Shown here: piece by piece, positions 19,863-28,155 of the stretch
How positions within the stretch are numbered: position 1 is the first letter of the stretch
Layout: each line of letters starts with the position of its first letter
Origin: an uncultured Amylibacter sp.
GTDB taxonomy: Bacteria > Pseudomonadota > Alphaproteobacteria > Rhodobacterales > Rhodobacteraceae
Direction: 5' to 3'
Assembly (NCBI GenBank): GCA_905182285.1
Contig: CAJJAY010000026.1
Coordinates: 59,386 to 123,385 of the forward strand
Length of the DNA stretch: 64,000 nt
Position numbers and translations under genes: made by a program
Notes under the pieces: generated by a model
The model's input: the letters and a program-made list of their open reading frames with translations, nothing else
The model's database searches: none
Told to the model about the DNA's origin: nothing

Positions 19863-20360
19863 ATGGACCAATTTATGAAAAATATATCACTCGACGCAAC
19901 AGACATTCGAATACTCAATGCATTACAAAATTATGGCAACCTTAGTAAATCAAAATTAGCAGAAGCAGTAAATTTATCCGCAACACCATGTTGGGTTCGT
20001 CTCGATAAACTAAAAAAATCAGGCCTTATAAAAGGTTACTCAGCGAACATAGCTTTAGATCAGATTATTGATATAACAAGTGTTATTGTTACCATTTCTT
20101 TATCACATCACAGAAAATCTGATTTTGAAAAATTTGAAAATTATATAAAAAACATATCCGAAATAACCGAGTGTATAGCAACTGGTGGTGGCACTGATTA
20201 TATAATGAAAGTAATCACATCAAATTTAAGTAAATTTCAGGAATTAATGAATGAATTAATTTCTGATGACTTAAAAATAGACAAATATATGACATATATA
20301 ATTACAAAAAATATAAAATCATCTCATCCTAATTTGACTAAGTTAATACCAACAGATTAG
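19863..20360 (+). CDS. Lrp/AsnC family transcriptional regulator
   Basis: LDATDIRILNALQNYGNLSKSKLAEAVNLSATPCWVRLDKLKKSGLIKGYSANI; divergent from the otn operon. Confidence 0.9.
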   Translation: MDQFMKNISLDATDIRILNALQNYGNLSKSKLAEAVNLSATPCWVRLDKLKKSGLIKGYSANIALDQIIDITSVIVTISLSHHRKSDFEKFENYIKNISEITECIATGGGTDYIMKVITSNLSKFQELMNELISDDLKIDKYMTYIITKNIKSSHPNLTKLIPTD

Positions 20361-20476
20361 AAAATATACAAAAGTAAGATTATTTAGTCTAATCAGACTG
20401 TTTTTTTTAGCAATTTAGTACAGTTTATTAGCCAAAATTAAAGTATAATTTTGTAAATTTAATAATATATGAGCAA

Positions 20477-21643
20477 ATGAAAATGCAGCCAAAAAAAATT
20501 AAAGATGACTTTGGATTTGGAACACAAATACGAAAATCTCCCTATTTTGACGCAACTATTCGTTGGGGCGCTAAGGGATTTTCTGTATATAATCATATGT
20601 ACATTCCACGTGATTTTGGTGATCCAGTACAAAATTTTTGGAATTTAGTAAATGATGCAATTTTATGTGATGTTGCAGTCGAAAGACAGGTTGAAATAAA
20701 TGGGCCTGACTCTGCAGAATTTGTACAGCTTCTTACACCTCGTGACTTATCAGGATTAGCTATTGGGCAATGTAAGTATATAATTATTACGAATGCACAA
20801 GGCGGTATATTAAATGACCCAGTCTTGCTTCGCCTAGAGAAAAATAGGTTTTGGATTTCATTAGCTGACAGTGATATATTACTTTGGGCGCAAGGCGTAG
20901 CAGTAAATTCTGGCTTGGAGGTTACAATTCATGAACCAGATGTTTCACCATTACAATTGCAAGGGCCCAAATCAGGAAAAATAATGCAAAAGCTTTTTGG
21001 TGAAAACATTATTGATTTGAAATATTATTGGCTAAGGCATCTAAACTTAGATGGAATTAATTTAGTTGTATCAAGAACAGGTTGGTCCAGTGAATTAGGC
21101 TATGAGATTTACTTACAAGATGGCTCTCGTGGAAGTGAACTTTGGGATAAAATTATGTTAGCAGGAGAAGAGTTTAACCTTAATCCTGGGCATACATCAT
21201 CAATAAGGCGCATAGAAGGCGGTATGCTATCATATCATGCTGATATGGATATAAACACTAATCCATTTGAAGTTGGTATGGATCGGTTAATTAACTTAGA
21301 CATTGAAACAAAGTTTATTGGGCAAGATGCATTACGCAAAATTAAGGCTAATGGCATAAAAAGAAAACAAGTAGGATTGATAATAAATTGTGAAGCACTT
21401 GAAGGACCAAATACAACATTTTGGAAAATTACAAAAAATAATAAAGTCGTGGGAAAAGTTACATCAGCAATTTATTCACCACGTTTAAAGAAAAATATTG
21501 CATTGGCTATGGTCTCATTAGAAAACTCTAGAATTGATACAACACTTAATGTGGAAACTTCTTTTGGCCCAAAACCAGCATTAGTTGTTGAAAAGCCTTT
21601 TTATGATCCTAAAAAGAAGATTACTGCGTCTAGTACAATCTAG
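20477..21643 (+). CDS. GcvT-family aminomethyltransferase-like protein, DmdA-like (DMSP demethylase candidate)
   Basis: SVYNHMYIPRDFGDPV...DVAVERQVEINGPDSAEFVQLLTPRDLSGLAIGQCKYI...GGILNDPVLLRLEKNRFWISLADSDILLWAQG...EPDVSPLQLQGPKS; pattern resembles DmdA. Confidence 0.75.
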   Translation: MKMQPKKIKDDFGFGTQIRKSPYFDATIRWGAKGFSVYNHMYIPRDFGDPVQNFWNLVNDAILCDVAVERQVEINGPDSAEFVQLLTPRDLSGLAIGQCKYIIITNAQGGILNDPVLLRLEKNRFWISLADSDILLWAQGVAVNSGLEVTIHEPDVSPLQLQGPKSGKIMQKLFGENIIDLKYYWLRHLNLDGINLVVSRTGWSSELGYEIYLQDGSRGSELWDKIMLAGEEFNLNPGHTSSIRRIEGGMLSYHADMDINTNPFEVGMDRLINLDIETKFIGQDALRKIKANGIKRKQVGLIINCEALEGPNTTFWKITKNNKVVGKVTSAIYSPRLKKNIALAMVSLENSRIDTTLNVETSFGPKPALVVEKPFYDPKKKITASSTI

Positions 21644-21814
21644 GGATAACAAATGAATGAATGAGCTATCAATACATTTAGGCTGGCACCGCACAGAAGC
21701 TGAATTGCAAAACGTGCAAAAGCGTAATAAAAATTATTGTTTTATTGCAAATACATTAGCTGATAGTGTTATGATAAACATAAACAGGTAACATTTAATT
21801 TAAGGAATAATGTA

Positions 21815-22627
21815 ATGCATTGGACCACTAGTGAACATGATTTTATTATAATCGAACTAAAAGAAAATGGTATATTAAGAATTACATTAAATGATCAAAA
21901 AAGACGTAATGCATTATCTGAAAAAATGCTTTTGACATTATCTAAGATCTTTACTGACGCTTCAACAGATAGTTCCATCAGGGTTATAATTTTAAGTTCA
22001 AAGGGACCAGCTTTTTCTGCTGGCCATGATCTTAAAGAACTTACTGCAGCACGCTCAAATGAAGACAATGGACAGGAATTTTTCTCCCATATAATGAATT
22101 TGTGTTCTGGTTTGATGCAGGATATCACAAACTGCAATAAACCTGTAATTGCAGAAGTAGATGGCGTTGCAACAGCAGCTGGATGCCAGTTAGTGGCAAG
22201 CTGTGATTTAGCAATTGCAGATAATAATGCAAAGTTTAGCACACCTGGAGTAAATATTGGACTATTCTGTTCGACTCCAATGGTTGCATTATCAAGAAAC
22301 GTTTCAAAAAAACATGCCATGAAAATGCTTTTAACTGGTGATATGATATCAGCCGATCATGCCGTAACTATTGGTTTAATTAATCAGTCAGTAAAGCACG
22401 TCATTCTTGAAGACACCGTGACAAAACTAGCAGAAAAAATTTCATCAAAATCAAGCATGACATTATCAACGGGAAAAGCTGCTTTTTATAAGCAATGTGA
22501 TATGAGCCTATCAGAAGCATATGATTACACATCAAAAATTATGGTAGATAATATGTTAGCGCTTGATGCAAGTGAAGGAATTGGAGCATTTATAGAAAAG
22601 CGTGAACCAATCTGGAAAGACAAGTAA
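21815..22627 (+). CDS. enoyl-CoA hydratase/isomerase family protein
   Basis: ITLNDQKRRNALSEKM; GPAFSAGHDLKEL; DGVATAAGCQLVASCDLAIA. Confidence 0.9.
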   Translation: MHWTTSEHDFIIIELKENGILRITLNDQKRRNALSEKMLLTLSKIFTDASTDSSIRVIILSSKGPAFSAGHDLKELTAARSNEDNGQEFFSHIMNLCSGLMQDITNCNKPVIAEVDGVATAAGCQLVASCDLAIADNNAKFSTPGVNIGLFCSTPMVALSRNVSKKHAMKMLLTGDMISADHAVTIGLINQSVKHVILEDTVTKLAEKISSKSSMTLSTGKAAFYKQCDMSLSEAYDYTSKIMVDNMLALDASEGIGAFIEKREPIWKDK

Positions 22628-22633
22628 GTAAAT

Positions 22634-24259
22634 ATGACTAATCCATACAATCAAAACCTTGATCAAAACCCTGCCAACCATCAACCGCTTACACCCCTAA
22701 CGTTTTTAGAGCGCGCAGCAAGTGTATTTCCAGATCAAGTAGCAATTATTCATGGTGATTTACGTCAAAATTATTTAAATTTATATACCCGTTCTGTAAA
22801 ATTAAGTTCAGCATTAAATAAAGCTGGGATTAAACGAGGAGATACTGTTTCAGCATTGTTACCAAATACGCCTGCAATGTTAGAGTGTCATTATGGTGTC
22901 CCAATGTCTGGAGCAATATTACATTCAATAAACACAAGACTTGACCCAGCTGTTATATCTTTTCAATTAAATCATGCAGAGTCTAAGATAATGATTGTTG
23001 ATAGTGAATACATTGCATTAGCTAAAGAAGCTCTTAAACATACAAAAAATAAACCAAAAATTATTGAATATGATGATATTGAATACATCGGTAAAAGAGA
23101 AAAATTTAAATCCATAAATTATGATGACTTTCTAAATGAAGGTGATGAAACATTTGAATGGTTAATGCCAGAAGATGAATGGGATGCTATTTCAATTAAT
23201 TATACTTCTGGAACGACAGGCGACCCTAAGGGGGTAGTAACCCATCACAGAGGCGCTTATTTATTAGCTCAAGGGAATGCCTTGACTATGTCAATGCCAA
23301 AACATTCGGTATATCTTTGGACACTACCAATGTTCCATTGCAATGGATGGTGTTTCCCTTGGACAATGTCTGCAATATCTGGAACCCATGTTTGTCTTAG
23401 GCAGGTTCGTGCAGATAAAATATGGCATTCAATATCTGAATATAAAGTCACACATCTTTGTGGAGCGCCAATAGTTATGTCAGTTATAGTAGATGCAGAT
23501 GATATTGATAAGCGTAAGATTAATCATAGCGTTCAATTTTTGACAGCTGCAGCACCACCACCAGAAAAAATATTAACTGAAATGAATCGATCAGGATTTA
23601 ATGTCACTCATCTTTATGGATTGACAGAAACTTATGGACCAGCAGTAGTCAATGACTGGCAAGATCATTGGTCTAAACTCACCCAGGAAGATCAGGCTAG
23701 ATTAAAAGCGCGTCAAGGCGTTAGATATCTGCCACTAGAAGGATTAGATGTTTTAGACCCTATTACGATGAAACCCGTGCCAAGAGATGGAAAAACATTA
23801 GGTGAAGTTATGTTTCGTGGGAATGTTGTAATGAAAGGCTATTTTAAAAACCCCAAAGCAACTAAAGAAGCATTCAGTGGAGGCTGGTTTCATTCAGGAG
23901 ATCTAGGGGTTATGCATCCCGATGGATATCTGCAACTAAAAGATCGATCAAAAGACATAATTATATCTGGTGGTGAAAATATTTCATCTATTGAAATAGA
24001 AGAAGTTTTATATAGACACGACGCTATCGAAATTGCTGCAGTTGTAGCTATGCCTCACAAAAAATGGGGCGAAACACCATGTGCATTTATACAAACAATC
24101 GATAAACACGGGATATCTGAAGGTGAATTAAAAACTTGGTGTATGAAGTTTCTTGCCTCATACAAAATTCCAAAGAAATTTGTTTTTACAACTATTCCTC
24201 GCACATCAACAGGCAAGATACAAAAATTTCTATTACGGGATAAAGCTAAAAACTTTTAA
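22634..24259 (+). CDS. AMP-dependent acyl-CoA synthetase/ligase
   Basis: INYTSGTTGDPKGVVTHHRGAY; HLYGLTETYGPAVV; GWFHSGDLGVMHPDGYLQLKDRSKDIIISGGENISS; PRTSTGKIQKFLLR. Confidence 0.93.
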   Translation: MTNPYNQNLDQNPANHQPLTPLTFLERAASVFPDQVAIIHGDLRQNYLNLYTRSVKLSSALNKAGIKRGDTVSALLPNTPAMLECHYGVPMSGAILHSINTRLDPAVISFQLNHAESKIMIVDSEYIALAKEALKHTKNKPKIIEYDDIEYIGKREKFKSINYDDFLNEGDETFEWLMPEDEWDAISINYTSGTTGDPKGVVTHHRGAYLLAQGNALTMSMPKHSVYLWTLPMFHCNGWCFPWTMSAISGTHVCLRQVRADKIWHSISEYKVTHLCGAPIVMSVIVDADDIDKRKINHSVQFLTAAAPPPEKILTEMNRSGFNVTHLYGLTETYGPAVVNDWQDHWSKLTQEDQARLKARQGVRYLPLEGLDVLDPITMKPVPRDGKTLGEVMFRGNVVMKGYFKNPKATKEAFSGGWFHSGDLGVMHPDGYLQLKDRSKDIIISGGENISSIEIEEVLYRHDAIEIAAVVAMPHKKWGETPCAFIQTIDKHGISEGELKTWCMKFLASYKIPKKFVFTTIPRTSTGKIQKFLLRDKAKNF

Positions 24260-24261
24260 AA

Positions 24262-24615
24262 TTATACTTTATTTCTATATTTATGAAATTTAAAAAGTAA
24301 GGGTGCTAAAAGTCCCAAGTATATTAAATTTGATATACTTTTAATTGGCCATATCCCTATAACTTTACTAAGAAATCTATAATATGGCAATTTATTCCAA
24401 ATCTCTTGAAAAGCATCAACACCATTAATTTGTTTTCCATCTAATTTAGCATGTAGTTTTTTTGCAGCCTGATCCTCGGTTAAATTCCATAATTCTGCAG
24501 TTTCTGGTGTAATTGGTGTGAATGTAATATCATTTTTTGCTAATTTCTTATAATGCCTGATTTCTCTATCACAAACCGGACAATCAGAATTATATAGAAC
24601 TTCTAAATCAGCCAT
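24262..24615 (-). CDS. DUF393 / thiol-disulfide oxidoreductase DCC family protein
   Basis: MADLEVLYNSDCPVCDREIRHYKKLA DCC-type CxxC; start chosen at 24615 although ORF track extends to 24780. Confidence 0.82.
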   Translation of the reverse strand: MADLEVLYNSDCPVCDREIRHYKKLAKNDITFTPITPETAELWNLTEDQAAKKLHAKLDGKQINGVDAFQEIWNKLPYYRFLSKVIGIWPIKSISNLIYLGLLAPLLFKFHKYRNKV

Positions 24616-24706
24616 ATTACTTTTTCCCAAACTCTCAAATAACAAATAGTACAAAAAAATAAAGTAACCAGTTATTTTGAACATTACTTTCTTATAATAA
24701 TTATAT

Positions 24707-25726
24707 CTATTCTTCTGAAACTCCAGCTTCAGCAAAAGTAGCCATGCCTGAGTGGCATGCAAGTGCAGCTTGAAGAACACTTATTGCCATTGCGCCACCA
24801 GAACCTTCACCTAATCTCATTCCAAATGAAAGCAATGGTTTTTTATTGAGATTATTTAAAAGCACTTTATGTGCTTGTTCATTCGATTCATGACCAGCTA
24901 CACAATGATCTAAAGATCCAAAAACAGTGTTTTCAAGACAGGCCGCAGCTGCTGTACAAATAAACCCATCTAATATTACCGGTATAGATTTCGATCTTGC
25001 ACTAGCAATTGAGCCTGCCATTGCTGCTATCTCACGCCCACCAAGACATCTAAGTGCCTCAAGGCCATTATTAATTGCTGATGTATTTTTTTCCAAACCA
25101 GCAGTTACAACTCGCGCCTTGTTTTGCAATCCTTGATCATCAACTCCTGTACCACGGCCAACCCAATCCAATGCACTACCACCAAACAATGCGTTTGCTA
25201 TAGCTGCTGCTGAAGTAGTATTTCCAATTCCCATTTCCCCAGCAACAAATAAATCACAATTCTCATCAACAGCATTCCACCCTGTGATTAATGCGGCAAT
25301 GCATTCAGCCTCAGACATTGCCGGTTCATTCGTAAAATCATTTGTAGGATTATCTAGATCAATAGCAATTACATCTAACTTTGCGCCAAAAGTTTTACAA
25401 AGTTGATTTATAGCTGCACCACCATTCTGAAAGTTCAAAACCATTTGTTCCGTAACCTCTGACGGAAATGCAGAAACGCCTTGTATAGTTACACCATGGT
25501 TTCCTGCAAAAACAACTACTTGAGGAGAGATGATCTTTGGTAAAGAATCTCCACTCCATCCTGAAAACCAAATTGCAAGTTCTTCCAAACGGCCCAGTGC
25601 TCCTGGTGGTTTCGTAAGCTGATTATTTCTATCTGATGCTAGTTTTTCAGCCAAAGTATTTGTTTCCGGTTGTTTAAGTAGTAATTCTTTAAATTCACTA
25701 AGATTTGTAAATTCTGCATCGTTCAT
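24707..25726 (-). CDS. cobT: nicotinate-nucleotide--dimethylbenzimidazole phosphoribosyltransferase
   Basis: LTKPPGALGRLEELAIW; VVVFAGNHGVTIQGVSAFPSEVTEQMVLNFQNGGAAINQL; MGIGNTTSAAA; start (MNDAEF) uncertain. Confidence 0.93.
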   Translation of the reverse strand: MNDAEFTNLSEFKELLLKQPETNTLAEKLASDRNNQLTKPPGALGRLEELAIWFSGWSGDSLPKIISPQVVVFAGNHGVTIQGVSAFPSEVTEQMVLNFQNGGAAINQLCKTFGAKLDVIAIDLDNPTNDFTNEPAMSEAECIAALITGWNAVDENCDLFVAGEMGIGNTTSAAAIANALFGGSALDWVGRGTGVDDQGLQNKARVVTAGLEKNTSAINNGLEALRCLGGREIAAMAGSIASARSKSIPVILDGFICTAAAACLENTVFGSLDHCVAGHESNEQAHKVLLNNLNKKPLLSFGMRLGEGSGGAMAISVLQAALACHSGMATFAEAGVSEE

Positions 25727-25802
25727 AATATTGTCACTTCTGTATTGATTTTTATCTTCTTTTAACGCCATGTAATAAAAGTTAAAATCCCATATACGAA
25801 GT

Positions 25803-26597
25803 ATGCAACAAATGACCGACAATAATAAAAAATCTTGTGTTGAAGCTCATGACATATGGGCTGCATTTAGTTTATTAACTCGTATAAGGATTCCAGTTAA
25901 CCATAATCGTGCTGGTAATCGAGCAAGTAATGCCACATGGGCTTACCCATTAGTTGGTGCAATAGTTGGTGCTATATCAGGCTTATTTTTAACGTTAATG
26001 AGCCTAATAGGACTTCCAAGTGGTTTTTGTGCTGCAATTACACTTTTAGTTCTTATTGCTATCACAGGCGCAATGCATGAAGATGGCTTAGCTGATTGTG
26101 CTGATGGCTTCTGGGGTGGGCAAAGCTCATCCAGACGACTAGAGATAATGAAAGATAGCTCTATTGGTGTTTATGGGGCGTGTGCACTTATTATATTTTT
26201 ATTAGCAGAGCTATCAGCAATTGAAACTTTAATTGCAATAGATCCTATTTGGTCGCTCGCTGGTGTTGGAGCAATTAGTAGACTCCCTATGGTAATAGCA
26301 ATGAGGTATGTGCCAAATGCCAGAAACAATGGCTTAGCAGCAAGTGTTGGTATGCCTCAATTATGTTCTGTTCTAATAGCGATCATTTTAGCAATATTAA
26401 TAGCATTAACTTGTTTTGGAACGTCTGGATTATTAATCTTACTAGTCGGATTAATATCTGCATTACCAATTTTTTTAATAGGAAAAGTAAAGATTAATGG
26501 TCAAACTGGAGATGTATTAGGTGCATCTCAAAAATTTTCTGAAATTGGCACACTAGCTACAATACTAGTATTACAAGCTCTATCAATTTTAAACTAA
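25803..26597 (+). CDS. cobS: adenosylcobinamide-GDP ribazoletransferase (cobalamin synthase)
   Basis: AFSLLTRIRIPV; MHEDGLADCADGFWGG; RRLEIMKDSSIGVYGACAL. Confidence 0.93.
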   Translation: MQQMTDNNKKSCVEAHDIWAAFSLLTRIRIPVNHNRAGNRASNATWAYPLVGAIVGAISGLFLTLMSLIGLPSGFCAAITLLVLIAITGAMHEDGLADCADGFWGGQSSSRRLEIMKDSSIGVYGACALIIFLLAELSAIETLIAIDPIWSLAGVGAISRLPMVIAMRYVPNARNNGLAASVGMPQLCSVLIAIILAILIALTCFGTSGLLILLVGLISALPIFLIGKVKINGQTGDVLGASQKFSEIGTLATILVLQALSILN

Positions 26598-26618
26598 TAG
26601 AGCTTTAAAGCGATATAA

Positions 26619-27131
26619 TTAAGATGCTTTCGCAATGAGTATGTCTGTAATTTTTTCGCCTGCTATGCCTTCATCAGTACTATCTACCGCAGCAACTTCA
26701 CGAGTTAGACGCTCTAGTGCAGCTTCATATAATTGTCTTTCAGAATATGATTGCTCTCGCTCTTCATCGTTTCTGTGTAAATCACGAACAACTTCAGCAA
26801 TTGACATTAAATCACCCGAGTTAATCTTTTGCTCATATTCTTGGGCACGCCTAGACCACATGGCTCGCTTTACACGCGCACGACCTTTAAGTGTTTTCAT
26901 TGCCTTTTCAACTAGCTCAACACTTGCTAGATTTCTCATTCCTACTGCTGTTGCTTTTGCAGTTGGCACTCTGAGCGTCATCTTGTCTTTTTCAAAAGCG
27001 ATGACAAATAATTCCATTTGAGTTCCAGCTATTTCTTGTGTTTCAACTGTAGTAATTTTACCAACACCATGTGCAGGATATACAACGAAATCATTTAATC
27101 GAAATTCACCGAATTTTTTACCTTTAGCCAT
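26619..27131 (-). CDS. CarD family transcriptional regulator
   Basis: FRLNDFVVYPAHGVGKITTVETQEIAGTQMELFVIAFEKDKMTLRVPTAKA. Confidence 0.93.
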   Translation of the reverse strand: MAKGKKFGEFRLNDFVVYPAHGVGKITTVETQEIAGTQMELFVIAFEKDKMTLRVPTAKATAVGMRNLASVELVEKAMKTLKGRARVKRAMWSRRAQEYEQKINSGDLMSIAEVVRDLHRNDEEREQSYSERQLYEAALERLTREVAAVDSTDEGIAGEKITDILIAKAS

Positions 27132-27396
27132 ACTTAGCTGTCCTTTTATCTATTGAGCTTAAACACATAAAAAAATCACTAAATATAGCGACGTTAAGAT
27201 TAAATATGTTGGGATATATTGAATTAAAATTATAAATTTAAAGCATTATTAATCCAGAAAACTCCTTGGTTCTTGATTTCATTATAACATAAATTTTGCC
27301 ATTATGCCAGAAGGCAATAACGAGTTATTTTATTAATATATTATAACTGATTAAATTTATTTAAGATTATATTTACTCTCATAAAATATGATTCTT

Positions 27397-27735
27397 TCAA
27401 CCACCTTCGCCAGGCTTTTCAGAAAAATATTTTTCAAGTTTACCTTCTTCACCATCACGAGCCTCTGCATCTGGCAAAGGTGTCTTTTGACTAATTATCA
27501 CTGGCCATATTTCAGAGTACTTTCGATTGAAATCAACCCATTTTTCAGTATCTGGCTCTGTGTCTGGCAAAATTGCGTCAGCAGGACATTCAGGTTCACA
27601 AACGCCACAATCAATACATTCATCGGGATGAATGACCAACATGTTTTCCCCTTCATAGAAACAATCTACAGGGCAAACTTCTACACAATCAGTATATTTA
27701 CAAGCAATACAGGAATCATTGACGATATATGTCAT
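27397..27735 (-). CDS. fdxA: ferredoxin FdxA (2x 4Fe-4S / 3Fe-4S type)
   Basis: [55 protein letters not shown]. Confidence 0.95.
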   Translation of the reverse strand: MTYIVNDSCIACKYTDCVEVCPVDCFYEGENMLVIHPDECIDCGVCEPECPADAILPDTEPDTEKWVDFNRKYSEIWPVIISQKTPLPDAEARDGEEGKLEKYFSEKPGEGG

Positions 27736-27786
27736 TTATTATGTCCAAAATTTATAATCTCCAGCCTATTAAAAGGTGTTGGCCAA

Positions 27787-28155
27787 TCAATCAAGGCCAC
27801 TATTTGAAAAAGAATGTAATGCACGCCGCCATTTGCCTGTAGGTCGCCCTTTTCCTTCATATTTTGGATTAAGCGGTATTTTTTCCCTAATTGGTCGAGG
27901 CTCAGAATGGTCTAAATACAATTCTTGAGCTTCTGAAGCTGGCCCTCGTCTCACACCAATTTTAACAACCTCTATTAAGCGAACCCAATCTGTTGTTGAA
28001 AAGACTAAGTTATCTCCTACTTCTATCGTGTAAGATGGTTTTGAAATTTTTGCGCCATTAACACGGACTTTGCCTTCTCGTATTAATTTTGCACTCAAAC
28101 TCCTAGATTTTAAAAATCTAGCATGCCAAAGCCATTTATCTATTCTCTCAGAAAT
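27787..28155 (-). CDS. S4-domain RNA-binding protein (Hsp15-like), apparent ATT start
   Basis: Extending past ATG 28098 gives ISERIDKWLWHARFLKSRSLSAKLIREGKVRVNG, a complete S4 motif; no in-frame NTG between 28098 and the in-frame stop just upstream of 28161. Confidence 0.8.
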   Translation of the reverse strand: MSERIDKWLWHARFLKSRSLSAKLIREGKVRVNGAKISKPSYTIEVGDNLVFSTTDWVRLIEVVKIGVRRGPASEAQELYLDHSEPRPIREKIPLNPKYEGKGRPTGKWRRALHSFSNSGLD

